Below, one piece after another: positions 51,459 to 58,866 of a DNA stretch of 64,000 nt (positions are counted from its first letter, which is position 1; each line of letters starts with the position of its first letter). Under the pieces are notes generated by a model, which saw only the letters and a list, made by a program, of their open reading frames with translations, searched no databases and was not told the DNA's origin. The translations under genes and the position numbers were made by a program. The DNA is taken from NCBI RefSeq assembly GCF_003013395.1, contig NZ_PXZM01000045.1, forward strand, positions 1 through 64,000. The letters are read 5' to 3'. Source of the DNA: Brevibacillus fortis. GTDB taxonomy: Bacteria; Bacillota; Bacilli; Brevibacillales; Brevibacillaceae.

Positions 51459-51834
51459 TACCGGATACAACACCTGTAATGCGAATGTTTTCCGAGGGGA
51501 GCAGCATGGGAGTGTCTTGCTCGCGTGTGGTTGTAAACAGACATTCCAATGGATTGACGTCTGCTGCGATGCGCACAAGGAACTGCCCCTCCTGTCGGAT
51601 CAATACAGGTCTGTCTTTTACAGGCTCCATCGAAAAGTCTGAGATCAAAAGGGCGTCCCCGGGAAAAATACCGAGACCACTCAGGCCGTCATCTCGCATG
51701 ATGAGAGCAAAGCGGGCCACGTGATAGCTAGCTACCTGCAAGGAGGGTAATAGCGACAACTCCTCGTCTTGGTCCAAGGCGAGATCAAAAAAATGAGTCG
51801 TGTATGCATCTCCGGCGATAAAGACTCGTTTCAT
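51436..51834 (-). CDS. S24/LexA-like C-terminal-domain protein
   Basis: The product is 132 aa and consists of a LexA/UmuD-type S24 domain without a DNA-binding domain. A candidate Ser lies in DDGLSGLGIFPGD, but the Lys expected near GQFLVRI is Arg, so autocleavage activity is doubtful. It is the last gene of a minus-strand module (XRE, ImmA/IrrE, S24) behind LexA-like boxes. Confidence 0.65.
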   Translation of the reverse strand: MKRVFIAGDAYTTHFFDLALDQDEELSLLPSLQVASYHVARFALIMRDDGLSGLGIFPGDALLISDFSMEPVKDRPVLIRQEGQFLVRIAADVNPLECLFTTTREQDTPMLLPSENIRITGVVSGIIPRSSS

Positions 51835-51867
51835 TCGGTATCGCCTCCTACATAATAGAGTCGTAAT

Positions 51868-52395
51868 TCACCCATAGACGGGAAAGCCTTTGGCATACAT
51901 ACGGCTTAGTATGCGCTCAAAACGGGCACGAGCAAGAGGCATCGGCACCTGAAAGCGCTGAGCCAACATAGCCGGGGCGTTGTATCGAGAACAATCGGCA
52001 AGCAGGGTGCTCATCATGTAAATGGGAAGCAACAAATGCTCGGCAAAATGATTCGCCTGCGATTCTTGCCAGTCAATCATCCATTCGCTGCTCTGGGGCT
52101 GAATGCCTTCATGAAGAAGCAAATGTCCGAGTTCATGTGCGATTTTAACACGCTGCGCAGCCAGATCGAGTCGCTCGTCCACCGCAATGACATAACGTCC
52201 CGGCAAAAAGGGATGCGCGTGTGCACGACTCCGGCCGCAAATACGATGGATCTCGATACCGTACGTCTCGCAGAGCAGATGCAGATCGATTTGTTCAGGT
52301 TGGTCGATGCCGTGATGCTGGAGCAACAAGTACACGCGACTCTCGAGCCATGTTTGCGGTTCGCAGATTTCTTGCAAAAGGGAGTGAAGCATCAA
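51868..52395 (-). CDS. ImmA/IrrE-family metallopeptidase
   Basis: The product is 175 aa. The zinc motif HELGH with a downstream Glu (ESQANHFAEHLLLP) defines the ImmA/IrrE family. These proteases cleave or inactivate a partner XRE repressor after DNA damage or other signals, as for ImmR of ICEBs1. An XRE gene is immediately upstream, and a LexA-like palindrome lies 24 bp before its start. Confidence 0.9.
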   Translation of the reverse strand: MMLHSLLQEICEPQTWLESRVYLLLQHHGIDQPEQIDLHLLCETYGIEIHRICGRSRAHAHPFLPGRYVIAVDERLDLAAQRVKIAHELGHLLLHEGIQPQSSEWMIDWQESQANHFAEHLLLPIYMMSTLLADCSRYNAPAMLAQRFQVPMPLARARFERILSRMYAKGFPVYG

Positions 52396-52418
52396 TGACC
52401 TCCTAAAAGAACGGCAAG

Positions 52419-52430
52419 GAACGTACGTTC
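52419..52430. promoter_or_regulatory. LexA (SOS) box
   Basis: GAACGTACGTTC is a perfect 12-bp palindrome and fits the Bacillus LexA consensus GAACRNRYGTTC. It lies between the XRE and immA genes, upstream of immA, and predicts SOS induction of immA and the S24 gene. Confidence 0.75.
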
Positions 52431-52448
52431 TATTTTTCGTTGAAAAGA

Positions 52449-52472
52449 AAACCCCGCACTGGGGTTATTTTT
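52449..52472. terminator. Bidirectional terminator after XRE gene
   Basis: AACCCC / GGGGTT arms with a 5-base loop are flanked by an AT-rich run on both sides. It separates XRE transcription from immA. Confidence 0.8.
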
Positions 52473-52911
52473 TTTTGATGTCTTCCGTGATGTCAAACAA
52501 AGACGGAGGTCTTTCCTCGCGTACTTTACGGACTTTCCACTGCTTCTTCAAGTCGTACCAGTAGCGGCGAATTTCTTTTTTCTCCTCTTCTGAAGCATCC
52601 AGATACCCGTCTAGGAAATAGTAGTCGTCCGGGTCATCGATCTTTTCCTGCAAGAGCTCGTCCAGCGAACGTTTATTAGTCTCTCCTGTTTCTGGGAGAA
52701 TATAGGCCGTGACTTCATCTGTGCGGCCCAACAACCAATCGGTCGTGACGTCCAGCACATCAGCCAATTGCCGCAGCATGTCGTTCGGTGGTGTGCTGTG
52801 GTTGTTCTCGTAGTTACTGATCGTCCCCTTGGTCGTGCAGACATGCTCTGCCAACTCTTCCTGGGTCAGACCTTTTGTCTTACGAGCAGTGCGTAAGCGC
52901 TGAGATAGCAT
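52465..52911 (-). CDS. XRE-family repressor
   Basis: The product is 148 aa from ATG 52911. The N-terminal HTH_3 domain LRTARKTKGLTQEELAEHVCTTKGTISNYENNHSTPPNDMLRQLADVLDVTTDWLLG is complete. The C-terminal half is charged and may oligomerise. It is paired with ImmA/IrrE, the usual antirepressor protease. Two identical half-site palindromes (GTACAA-N5-TTGTAC) flank the divergent promoter region, so autoregulation and control of the holin are likely. Confidence 0.9.
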   Translation of the reverse strand: MLSQRLRTARKTKGLTQEELAEHVCTTKGTISNYENNHSTPPNDMLRQLADVLDVTTDWLLGRTDEVTAYILPETGETNKRSLDELLQEKIDDPDDYYFLDGYLDASEEEKKEIRRYWYDLKKQWKVRKVREERPPSLFDITEDIKKK

Positions 52912-52938
52912 GAGCGTGCCAGTCCTTCCTGTGAGGAT

Positions 52939-52955
52939 GTACAAAATTATTGTAC
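52939..52955. promoter_or_regulatory. XRE operator copy 1
   Basis: GTACAA-AATTA-TTGTAC is a perfect 6-bp-arm palindrome just upstream of the XRE start codon. It overlaps TACAAT, a possible -10 of the XRE promoter. Confidence 0.7.
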
Positions 52956-53010
52956 TAAATGGGAGGGGAAAAGAAAAGTATGGATTTAATTTTTGTTTTC
53001 AACGAATTAT

Positions 53011-53027
53011 GTACAAGCACTTTGTAC
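53011..53027. promoter_or_regulatory. XRE operator copy 2
   Basis: GTACAA-GCACT-TTGTAC repeats the same arms and the same 5-bp spacer 72 bp from copy 1, upstream of the holin gene. Two identical arms in one short divergent region argue for a specific repressor site. Confidence 0.7.
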
Positions 53028-53051
53028 AAAATACAGATAAGAACGAATTGG

Positions 53052-53063
53052 GAACGCTCGTTC
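53052..53063. promoter_or_regulatory. LexA-like (SOS) box before holin gene
   Basis: GAACGCTCGTTC keeps both GAAC/GTTC half-sites of the Bacillus LexA box with an N4 centre that is less ideal (GCTC). It lies 28 bp before the holin start codon. Confidence 0.6.
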
Positions 53064-53090
53064 TGTACAGTGACAAAAGGGGAGATCAAC

Positions 53091-53285
53091 ATGGAAGATC
53101 AAGTAACAACCGTATTACTTCAGCAAGGGCCATTTGCTGCTTTGTTTGTCTGGTTGTTGTTTTATATTATGAAAGCAAATCGCGAACGCGAGGGGCGTTT
53201 ACAAGACTTGTTGGACAAATATAGCGACAAATACGATCTGATCCTCGAGGAATTGCGCGAGATCAAAGGAAAAGTGAAGAGATAA
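53091..53285 (+). CDS. BhlA/UviB-family holin-like protein
   Basis: The product is 64 aa. One N-terminal span (QGPFAALFVWLLFYIM) precedes a charged coiled-coil tail (REREGRLQDLLDKYSDKYDLILEELREIKGK), matching BhlA/UviB holin-like proteins of phages and bacteriocin loci. GGGGAG precedes ATG 53091. It is divergent from the XRE repressor with operators and a LexA-like box between, so DNA damage may induce it. No lysin is adjacent. Confidence 0.85.
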   Translation: MEDQVTTVLLQQGPFAALFVWLLFYIMKANREREGRLQDLLDKYSDKYDLILEELREIKGKVKR

Positions 53286-53287
53286 CG

Positions 53288-53437
53288 ATGACGGCTACTG
53301 ACACTCCAGAGACCTTTCTCGACATCAAACCTTCTGATGAGCGTGACGAATACGAATACATTACTTATGTTGCCCGATTCCTTGAAGAGCTTATTCAGCA
53401 AAGGGAACAAATCGATGCAGTCTGTACCAGACCTTGA
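53288..53437 (+). CDS. 49-aa protein following holin
   Basis: A 49-codon frame begins 2 bp after the holin stop (ATG 53288, AAGAG upstream): MTATDTPETFLDIKPSDERD..., acidic with a helical end. It is probably co-translated with the holin. No family recognised. Confidence 0.5.
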   Translation: MTATDTPETFLDIKPSDERDEYEYITYVARFLEELIQQREQIDAVCTRP

Positions 53438-53466
53438 TCGGCTCTTAGCCCTTCAAGGTCCTTCTT
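53430..53466 (+). terminator. Weak terminator after holin unit
   Basis: ACCTTGA / TCAAGGT arms with a 15-base loop are followed by CCTTCTTT. The tail is poor. Confidence 0.45.
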
Positions 53467-53499
53467 TACTTGCTGTGTCCTTTTCCCCATTCACACTTC

Positions 53500-53716
53500 T
53501 ACCGTCTTACTAATACTTAGCAGTTTTGATACTTACTCGGGACACGTGGATGAACTGTATGTGGCTCCGGCATACCAAGCCTTTTGGGAGAAAACCGGGT
53601 TTGAGAAAGAGTTTTTCGTCATGTCAGAAGAAGAAGGTCACAACGAGAAGCATTTTTCAAACGTTGTCAGAAAAGCATGCAACCCGAAGTCAATGATAGG
53701 TAAGCCATACTATTGA
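53500..53716 (+). pseudogene. GNAT acetyltransferase remnant
   Basis: One frame reads GHVDELYVAPAYQ immediately followed by AFWEKTGFEKEFFVMSEEE and then a stop at 53714. In intact GNAT enzymes about 60 residues, including the acetyl-CoA loop, separate these two motifs. The deletion and lack of a start indicate a dead fragment. It lies between the holin unit and the next gene. Confidence 0.65.
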
Positions 53717-53736
53717 CGAGAAAGAGGGAGAAAAGC

Positions 53737-54669
53737 ATGTTACCGTACATCGGAAGTGGTCCGTACTGCTACGCAAATTCTTCAGCTATGCTTTTGGAGA
53801 CGATTGGGGAGAAGGTATCGCCTGCTGTACTTGAAGTGCTTTCTGGCGTAGGCATCGGAGCGATGTGGCATGAGGAGCAGAAAGTCATTTATTTTGGACA
53901 GGTGATTCCTGATCGTGGTGTGAGTCATGCGCTGGAACTGCTTGGATTTCGTTGGACGGAAAGATCAGGAGCTGCTGAGGGCGAGCCACCTTTGGAGGAA
54001 TTACGGCGTGATTTGGAACGTGGCCCCGTTTTACTAGGACCGCTTGATATGGGCTATTTGACGTATAATCCAAATGCTGCTTACTTGGGTGGCGCTGACC
54101 ATTTTGTTCTCGCGTACGAGATGGATGAGCAAGCGATCTATCTGCATGATCCGGCAGGATTTCCTTTTGTGAGCTTGCCATTGTCCCAGTTTGTCTTGGC
54201 GTGGAAAGCCGAAAAAATCTTCGATCGCCTCTTTTCCTATCACTATTGGACAGCACCAGAGCGTGTTGGTAGTCCATCTGAAGAAAAACTTGCCGCAAAT
54301 GCGCTTCGGTTATTCCAGGGGATTTATCAGGAAAGTGCATCGATGGAACCAAAAGCTTCGGTCCTACACGGAAAGGAAGCGATTTTACGGGTAGTGAAAC
54401 GGATAGAAGGAGAAGGTGGGCTCTCCCCAGCTGAAATTGGTCATTTCTCCTATTTTGCGTTTCAGTTAGGGGCGAGGAGAGCCATGGATTTCGCTGTGTT
54501 TTTCTCGAAGCATTCGCCAGAGCTGGCGGCGATCAAAGAGAAGCAGGCGAAGCAATTCGGAGGTTGTCACACACTGATCGTGGAAAAGAATGAGCAAGAG
54601 CTAGCGAAAGCCATGCGCGTGTTGGCGGACATCGAAGAAGAGTTTCGCCAGGTGCTTTGCGCCAAATAA
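53737..54669 (+). CDS. BtrH-N/C39-like domain protein
   Basis: The product is 310 aa. The N-terminus PYIGSGPYCYANSSAMLLETIGE, with a conserved Cys, and the later GGADHFVLAYEMDEQAIYLHDPAG resemble the BtrH N-terminal domain, a papain-like/C39-like fold seen in butirosin biosynthesis and peptidase-like proteins. The C-terminal 120 residues are helical. GAGGGAG precedes ATG 53737. The catalytic role is unproven. Confidence 0.7.
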   Translation: MLPYIGSGPYCYANSSAMLLETIGEKVSPAVLEVLSGVGIGAMWHEEQKVIYFGQVIPDRGVSHALELLGFRWTERSGAAEGEPPLEELRRDLERGPVLLGPLDMGYLTYNPNAAYLGGADHFVLAYEMDEQAIYLHDPAGFPFVSLPLSQFVLAWKAEKIFDRLFSYHYWTAPERVGSPSEEKLAANALRLFQGIYQESASMEPKASVLHGKEAILRVVKRIEGEGGLSPAEIGHFSYFAFQLGARRAMDFAVFFSKHSPELAAIKEKQAKQFGGCHTLIVEKNEQELAKAMRVLADIEEEFRQVLCAK

Positions 54670-54676
54670 TATCGTT

Positions 54677-54715
54677 CCCCCAAGTGAGTAAGTAACGCTC
54701 ATTGGGGGCTTTTTT
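54677..54715 (+). terminator. Terminator
   Basis: CCCCCAAGTGAG pairs with GCTCATTGGGGG (one mismatch), followed by CTTTTTTT. Confidence 0.88.
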
Positions 54716-54858
54716 TAAATTTAAATATTCTTACTTTTTTATGATCCATGACAACTTCATCCCGAATGTGTTACCTTGTTATTCATTAGTCCATGTAAAA
54801 GAGACATAGTCCATTCCACGTGGACATTATTTATCAACACGTAACGGGGGTTCAAGTC

Positions 54859-56025
54859 ATGAAACAGCTAGGTTTACTACCCAAAATTCTGATCGCCATT
54901 GTCCTTGGGATCGGGATTGGCTCCATTTCGCCGATTTGGGTTGTGAAAGGATTGGCTACATTTAGTGGCCTGTTTGGAAATTTTCTCGGATTTGCGATTC
55001 CGTTGATTATCATTGGATTTATCGCGCCAGGCATCGGTGAGCTGGGCAAAGGGGCAGGCCGTTTGCTTGGGGTAACCACAGGGGTTGCTTATTTGTCTAC
55101 AATCATTGCTGGAGCGCTTGCTTATTTGGTCAGTACGAGTATTTTTCCACATATTCTTGAGGTAGGCGGATTGGTCAATCAGTATGCCAACCCGGAGGAA
55201 GCACTGGTGAAGCCGTTCTTTACCGTGGACATGCCGCCGATTGTTGGTGTGATGACAGCCTTGCTGCTCGCCTTTACACTTGGTCTCGGAGCGACTGTTA
55301 TCAAAGGGAACGCATTGCAAAATGTGATGGTAGACTTAAGAGATATCGTAGAGAAGCTGATCGCTTCCGTCATTATCCCGTTGCTTCCATTACATATCCT
55401 GTCGGTGTTTTCCAACCTGACCTATGGCGGACAAGTCACCATGATTTTGTCCGTATTCGTTAAAGTTTTCGTCATGATTATTGCCTTGCATCTCTTCTAT
55501 TTGTTTGCGCAGTACTTGGTAGCGGGCCAGATGGGACGCAAAAACCCATTCACGCTGATGAAAAATATGCTTCCGGCTTACTTCACCGCGATTGGAACAC
55601 AATCATCTGCGGCCACTATTCCTGTGACACTGAACCAGACTAAGAAAAACGGTGTGAGCGAAAAGATCGCTGATTTCGTCGTTCCACTCTGTGCGACGAT
55701 CCATCTATCCGGGAGTACAATTACACTTGTCAGCTGTTCCATGGCAGTCATGATGCTCAATGGCATGACAACATCATTTGACGTGATGTTTCCATTCATT
55801 TTGATGCTTGGTGTAACGATGATCGCCGCACCAGGTGTCCCGGGCGGAGCAGTCATGGCGGCACTCGGATTGATGGAGTCCATGCTCGGGTTTGACACCA
55901 CGTTGACTTCGTTGATGATTGCTCTGTATATCGCGCAGGATAGCTTTGGTACTGCTTGTAACGTAACGGGTGATGGTGCGATTGCGGTGATCACGGATCG
56001 ATTGAGTGAAGAGAAGGCAGCTTAA
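54859..56025 (+). CDS. Dicarboxylate/amino-acid:cation symporter (DAACS)
   Basis: The product is 388 aa with about eight spans plus hairpins. It has the DAACS features: FAIPLIIIGFIAPGIGELGKGAG, a Ser-rich hairpin in TAIGTQSSAATIPVTLNQTKKNGV and late GVPGGAVMAALGLMESMLG. It imports glutamate, aspartate, serine or dicarboxylates with Na+ or H+. ATG 54859 follows CGGGGG. The upstream frame to 54820 has no site. Confidence 0.88.
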   Translation: MKQLGLLPKILIAIVLGIGIGSISPIWVVKGLATFSGLFGNFLGFAIPLIIIGFIAPGIGELGKGAGRLLGVTTGVAYLSTIIAGALAYLVSTSIFPHILEVGGLVNQYANPEEALVKPFFTVDMPPIVGVMTALLLAFTLGLGATVIKGNALQNVMVDLRDIVEKLIASVIIPLLPLHILSVFSNLTYGGQVTMILSVFVKVFVMIIALHLFYLFAQYLVAGQMGRKNPFTLMKNMLPAYFTAIGTQSSAATIPVTLNQTKKNGVSEKIADFVVPLCATIHLSGSTITLVSCSMAVMMLNGMTTSFDVMFPFILMLGVTMIAAPGVPGGAVMAALGLMESMLGFDTTLTSLMIALYIAQDSFGTACNVTGDGAIAVITDRLSEEKAA

Positions 56026-56046
56026 ACATGCTGTTATTGGGAACAA

Positions 56047-56079
56047 GGACCTGTCCAATTGTGGATGGGTCTATTTTTT
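56047..56079 (+). terminator. Terminator, copy 1 of a near-duplicate
   Basis: ACCTGTCCA / TGGATGGGT arms are followed by CTATTTTTT. A very similar hairpin recurs at 56729, on the other side of the PPC gene. Confidence 0.8.
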
Positions 56080-56211
56080 GTGGAATTAAAATTTCATAAA
56101 AAAACAAATTTTTACTAAAAGCGACAATTTATTTCAAAAAATATTATATTTTGACAATCAATAAAATAAATGGTATATTTTTCTTAGCCCAAAATTTAGG
56201 AGGTAATTTTC

Positions 56212-56601
56212 GTGAAAAAAGTCCTGCTAGCATTGACTCTAGTATTCGCTGTATCTTCCTCTGCATTTGCTGCAAGTTCTGAATCAGAGCCTAACAATAC
56301 TTTTGGTACGGCCGATTCCTTTACAATAAACTCAAGCATTTCAGGAACCACTGATTTCGATGACCGTGATTATTTTGTTTTTCAAGCAAACAAGACTGGG
56401 AAAGTTCGCGTTACACTTACACATACGAATGACAAAGGGTCGCCAGCATTCCAAGTATATGAAGCTGACCAAACAAAGATTGGAACATCTGACTACAGTA
56501 CCCCTATGGAGATCAATGTAGTAGCCGGTAAGAAATACTATGTACAAGTATTGGGGATAATTGGTTCCCCTTCCTATACTGTGTCCGCTGAAAATCTGTA
56601 A
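56212..56601 (+). CDS. Secreted PPC-domain protein
   Basis: The product is 129 aa. A signal peptide (MKKVLLALTLVFAVSSSAFAA) is followed by a stand-alone pre-peptidase C-terminal domain: ESEPNNTFGTADSF, DFDDRDYFVFQANKTGKVRVTL, GKKYYVQVLG. PPC domains bind to surfaces or assist secreted peptidases, but no peptidase is encoded here. The start GTG 56212 follows GGAGG. The upstream 120 bp are strikingly AT-rich and the codon use is poorer in G and C than in the neighbours, which suggests acquisition. Confidence 0.85.
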   Translation: MKKVLLALTLVFAVSSSAFAASSESEPNNTFGTADSFTINSSISGTTDFDDRDYFVFQANKTGKVRVTLTHTNDKGSPAFQVYEADQTKIGTSDYSTPMEINVVAGKKYYVQVLGIIGSPSYTVSAENL

Positions 56602-56728
56602 TCAAGGATTGTCTATGTAGTATATAAACACGGTTGCAGAACAGCTACGGCACGGATTACGACATATGCGACGTATGATTACGGATCGATAAGAGAAAAC
56701 AACATGATAATCTGCAAACGTATTTGAA

Positions 56729-56759
56729 GGAACCTGTCCAATTTATGGATGGGTTTTTT
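56729..56759 (+). terminator. Terminator, copy 2 of a near-duplicate
   Basis: ACCTGTCCA / TGGATGGGT arms around ATTTA are followed by TTTTTT. Apart from loop and tail it repeats the terminator at 56047. Confidence 0.8.
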
Positions 56760-56781
56760 CGCTCTTGGTCAAGTGCCACCC

Positions 56782-56926
56782 GTTCAGTTCTCCTTAGTGA
56801 TGCGGGATGTGGACATGGTAATGAGTATTGCTCATGTAGGTGGTGTTGATCCGAAGCGAGCTTGAAGACCATTTAGATGCGCCGTGTAAACATTTAGTAA
56901 TCGGTACGCCTGTTGTAGGTGAATAG
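56782..56926 (+). pseudogene. DUF4132 C-terminal remnant
   Basis: The frame from 56782 reads VQFSLVMRDVDMVMSIAHVGGVDP, and after a one-base shift EASLKTI-stop-MRR. Intact DUF4132 proteins carry VAHVGGVDPEAS-x-STIEMR near the end. Here one base is missing and the Glu codon has become TAG. The remainder (56881-56926) is degenerate. The long N-terminal part is gone. Confidence 0.65.
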
Positions 56927-57033
56927 ATAGGGGGAGGTTGTCCAAATTTCCGTTTCCAACAAGTGAGAATTATATTATCATTGGATATAATTCCATCATT
57001 CTACTTTTTGCGAAAAGGGGAATACATAACGCA

Positions 57034-57495
57034 ATGTTTAACGAACGGAAAGCGTTACAAATGACATTGCAGGCCATGCTAGAGCAGCGTATGGCACTGC
57101 GTCGACAGTATGTCGATCAGGACAAGCAGTTGGGAGCTGACATCAAGCAGCTTTTGAGCCGCATTCGCGAGTTGGATAACGAAGCCGGGATCGGAGACGA
57201 TGAAAGCCCAGAGGATGAAGCTATGTCAACTGAGGAATTTTCCGATGATCTGATGAGGCGGATAAAGGTGAGAAAGGCGCACATTCGTCATGATTATTTG
57301 GAGGTTGCGAAGCACATCGAAAACCTGTTACAGGAAGCGATGTCTCCGATGTCATTGGCTGATCTCTGTTCCGTGTTGAAAGCACGTCACCAGGTAGAGT
57401 TTGCGAGTCCCTACATTGGTGTACAGAAGTCATTAAAGTATTTACCCCAAGTAAAAGTAGAAAAAGACGGGCGGAAACTGATTTTTTCACTCTAG
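57034..57495 (+). CDS. Rok-like repressor / xenogeneic silencer
   Basis: The product is 153 aa. The N-terminus MFNERKALQMTLQAMLEQRMALRRQYVDQDKQLGADIKQLLSRIRELDN closely follows Rok of Bacillus subtilis, which begins MFNEREALRLRLEQL, and is a coiled-coil oligomerisation domain. A charged linker and a C-terminal winged-helix region (MSPMSLADLCSVLKARH, VQKSLKYLPQVKVEKDGRKLIF) follow. AAAGGGGAA lies 11 bp before ATG 57034. Rok binds AT-rich horizontally acquired DNA and represses competence. It sits next to such DNA here. Confidence 0.7.
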   Translation: MFNERKALQMTLQAMLEQRMALRRQYVDQDKQLGADIKQLLSRIRELDNEAGIGDDESPEDEAMSTEEFSDDLMRRIKVRKAHIRHDYLEVAKHIENLLQEAMSPMSLADLCSVLKARHQVEFASPYIGVQKSLKYLPQVKVEKDGRKLIFSL

Positions 57496-57534
57496 CGCAA
57501 GCAGGGTGGGTCAGGCAGTTTCGCGGGAGGCAAG

Positions 57535-57575
57535 ACCAAAAGGCGATGTGTCTATGCACAATCGCCTTTTGGTGT
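57535..57575. terminator. Long hairpin between convergent genes
   Basis: ACCAAAAGGCGAT / ATCGCCTTTTGGT is a perfect 13-bp stem. The T4 and A4 runs lie within the stem, so it can act in both directions. Confidence 0.7.
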
Positions 57576-57591
57576 CTATCGAATTACTTGA

Positions 57592-58029
57592 TTATTGTAG
57601 GAATGACTTGAGCATCCAAATGTGTTTTTCCAGGCTGCTGCGGATTCCCAGCAGCATATCGGCTGTCGCTTCATCGTCAGCTTGGTCTGCCGTTTCCATA
57701 GCCAGCTTCAGTTCATCTACGAGAATGGAGAAGTCTCTCGCGATCGTTTCTACCATTTGCTGAGCTGTTTCGCTTCCTTCTGCTTCGGTGATGCTTGCTG
57801 TGTTCAGACATGCAGCCAAAGTCGCTACAGGCTTTCCACCGATAGAGAGGACACGTTCAGCGAGGGTATCGAGATTCGCTGCTGCTTCGTTGTACAATTC
57901 CTCAAATTTTGCGTGGAGCGTAAAGAAGTGAGGTCCTTTTACATTCCAGTGAAAATTGTGTAGTTTCGTATAGAGGACTGTCCAGTTCGCCACTTGTTTA
58001 TTTAGAACGCTGTAGAGTGTGTTTTCCAT
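57592..58029 (-). CDS. dps: Dps-family ferritin-like protein
   Basis: The product is 145 aa. The ferroxidase signature NFHWNVKGPHFFTLHAKFEELYNEAA is intact, with the Dps pattern DTLAERVLSIGGKPVATL. Dps dodecamers store iron and protect DNA from peroxide. AAGGAGAG precedes the ATG. A near-consensus PerR box lies 18 bp upstream. Confidence 0.93.
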   Translation of the reverse strand: MENTLYSVLNKQVANWTVLYTKLHNFHWNVKGPHFFTLHAKFEELYNEAAANLDTLAERVLSIGGKPVATLAACLNTASITEAEGSETAQQMVETIARDFSILVDELKLAMETADQADDEATADMLLGIRSSLEKHIWMLKSFLQ

Positions 58030-58046
58030 CGAGAATCTCTCCTTAT

Positions 58047-58061
58047 TTATAATTATTATTT
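58047..58061 (-). promoter_or_regulatory. PerR box upstream of dps
   Basis: TTATAATTATTATTT agrees with TTATAATNATTATAA at 12 of 14 defined positions. It is just downstream of the promoter -10. Confidence 0.7.
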
Positions 58062-58071
58062 GTTTAAACTT

Positions 58072-58099
58072 ATTATAAACTAATAAGGATTATTGTCAA
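58072..58099 (-). promoter_or_regulatory. Sigma-A promoter of dps
   Basis: On the minus strand TTGACA and TATAAT are separated by 16 bp. The PerR box lies 10 bp downstream of the -10. Confidence 0.78.
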
Positions 58100-58116
58100 C
58101 ACCCAGGAGGAAATTT

Positions 58117-58749
58117 ATGCAGCAACTGCGTATCGGTGCGGTTATTTTAGCTGGCGGAAAAAGCAGCAGAATGGGTTCGCCCAAGCAAAAATTACCGTGG
58201 AGGGACGGAACCTTCTTAACAGAGCTGGTAAAGGAAGTACAGGCGGTTGGCTTGTCTTGTTTCATTGTATCGAACGATTTTTCAGACACTCAAGTGACAC
58301 AAAAGGAACAAATTGATGAACAGCCCGTCACAATTACACCTGATCTGGTACCATCCTGCGGCCCTGTTAGTGGACTGGTTACTGCCTTTCGCGTAAGTTC
58401 CGAGGAGGCTTTACTGGTGTTGTCCTGTGACCTTCCTTTTATGGATCGGGTGCAAATAGCCAAACTTATTGAATTTGCGAAGGAGAGGGACGAGTGGGAT
58501 GTGATCGTCACCCAATCAGAGGGACGCACGCATCCGCTATGCGCAGTGTATCATCGGAGAACGCAGGCGAATTGGGAGCAGGCGCTGTTGCATGGTCAGC
58601 GAAAACTGATGCGGACATTAGATGAGCTGCGGGTAGTGCCGTTGCCTGATGAATGGTTGGACCCTTGGGCTGTATTTAATGTCAACACGCCCGAAGAGTA
58701 CGAACAGGCAAAAATTGAAGAAGAACGCAGAAAGACAGGACATGCTTGA
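58117..58749 (+). CDS. mobA: Molybdenum cofactor guanylyltransferase-like protein
   Basis: The product is 210 aa. It has the nucleotidyltransferase signature GAVILAGGKSSRMGSPKQKLPWRDG, the metal Asp in VLSCDLPFMDR and HPLCAVYHRR. MobA attaches GMP to molybdopterin, giving the bis-MGD used by formate dehydrogenases. AGGAGG precedes ATG 58117. It is close to fdhD and a formate-dehydrogenase-like gene, which fits. Confidence 0.87.
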   Translation: MQQLRIGAVILAGGKSSRMGSPKQKLPWRDGTFLTELVKEVQAVGLSCFIVSNDFSDTQVTQKEQIDEQPVTITPDLVPSCGPVSGLVTAFRVSSEEALLVLSCDLPFMDRVQIAKLIEFAKERDEWDVIVTQSEGRTHPLCAVYHRRTQANWEQALLHGQRKLMRTLDELRVVPLPDEWLDPWAVFNVNTPEEYEQAKIEEERRKTGHA

Positions 58750-58866
58750 GGTGTGTCCTGTTTTTTGTTTGGAAAAAAGGGCTGTTCATAGGGGGCTATC
58801 ATACAAGCATTTTTCTGGACAAACCGTATGAATAGTAGTGATGGCTAACGAAAGGAGGGAAGCGCA

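Noticed and set aside
52465..53285. Complete prophage
   Set aside because: Only a repressor, ImmA, S24 and holin are present; no integrase, packaging, structural or lysin genes, and no attachment repeats were found.
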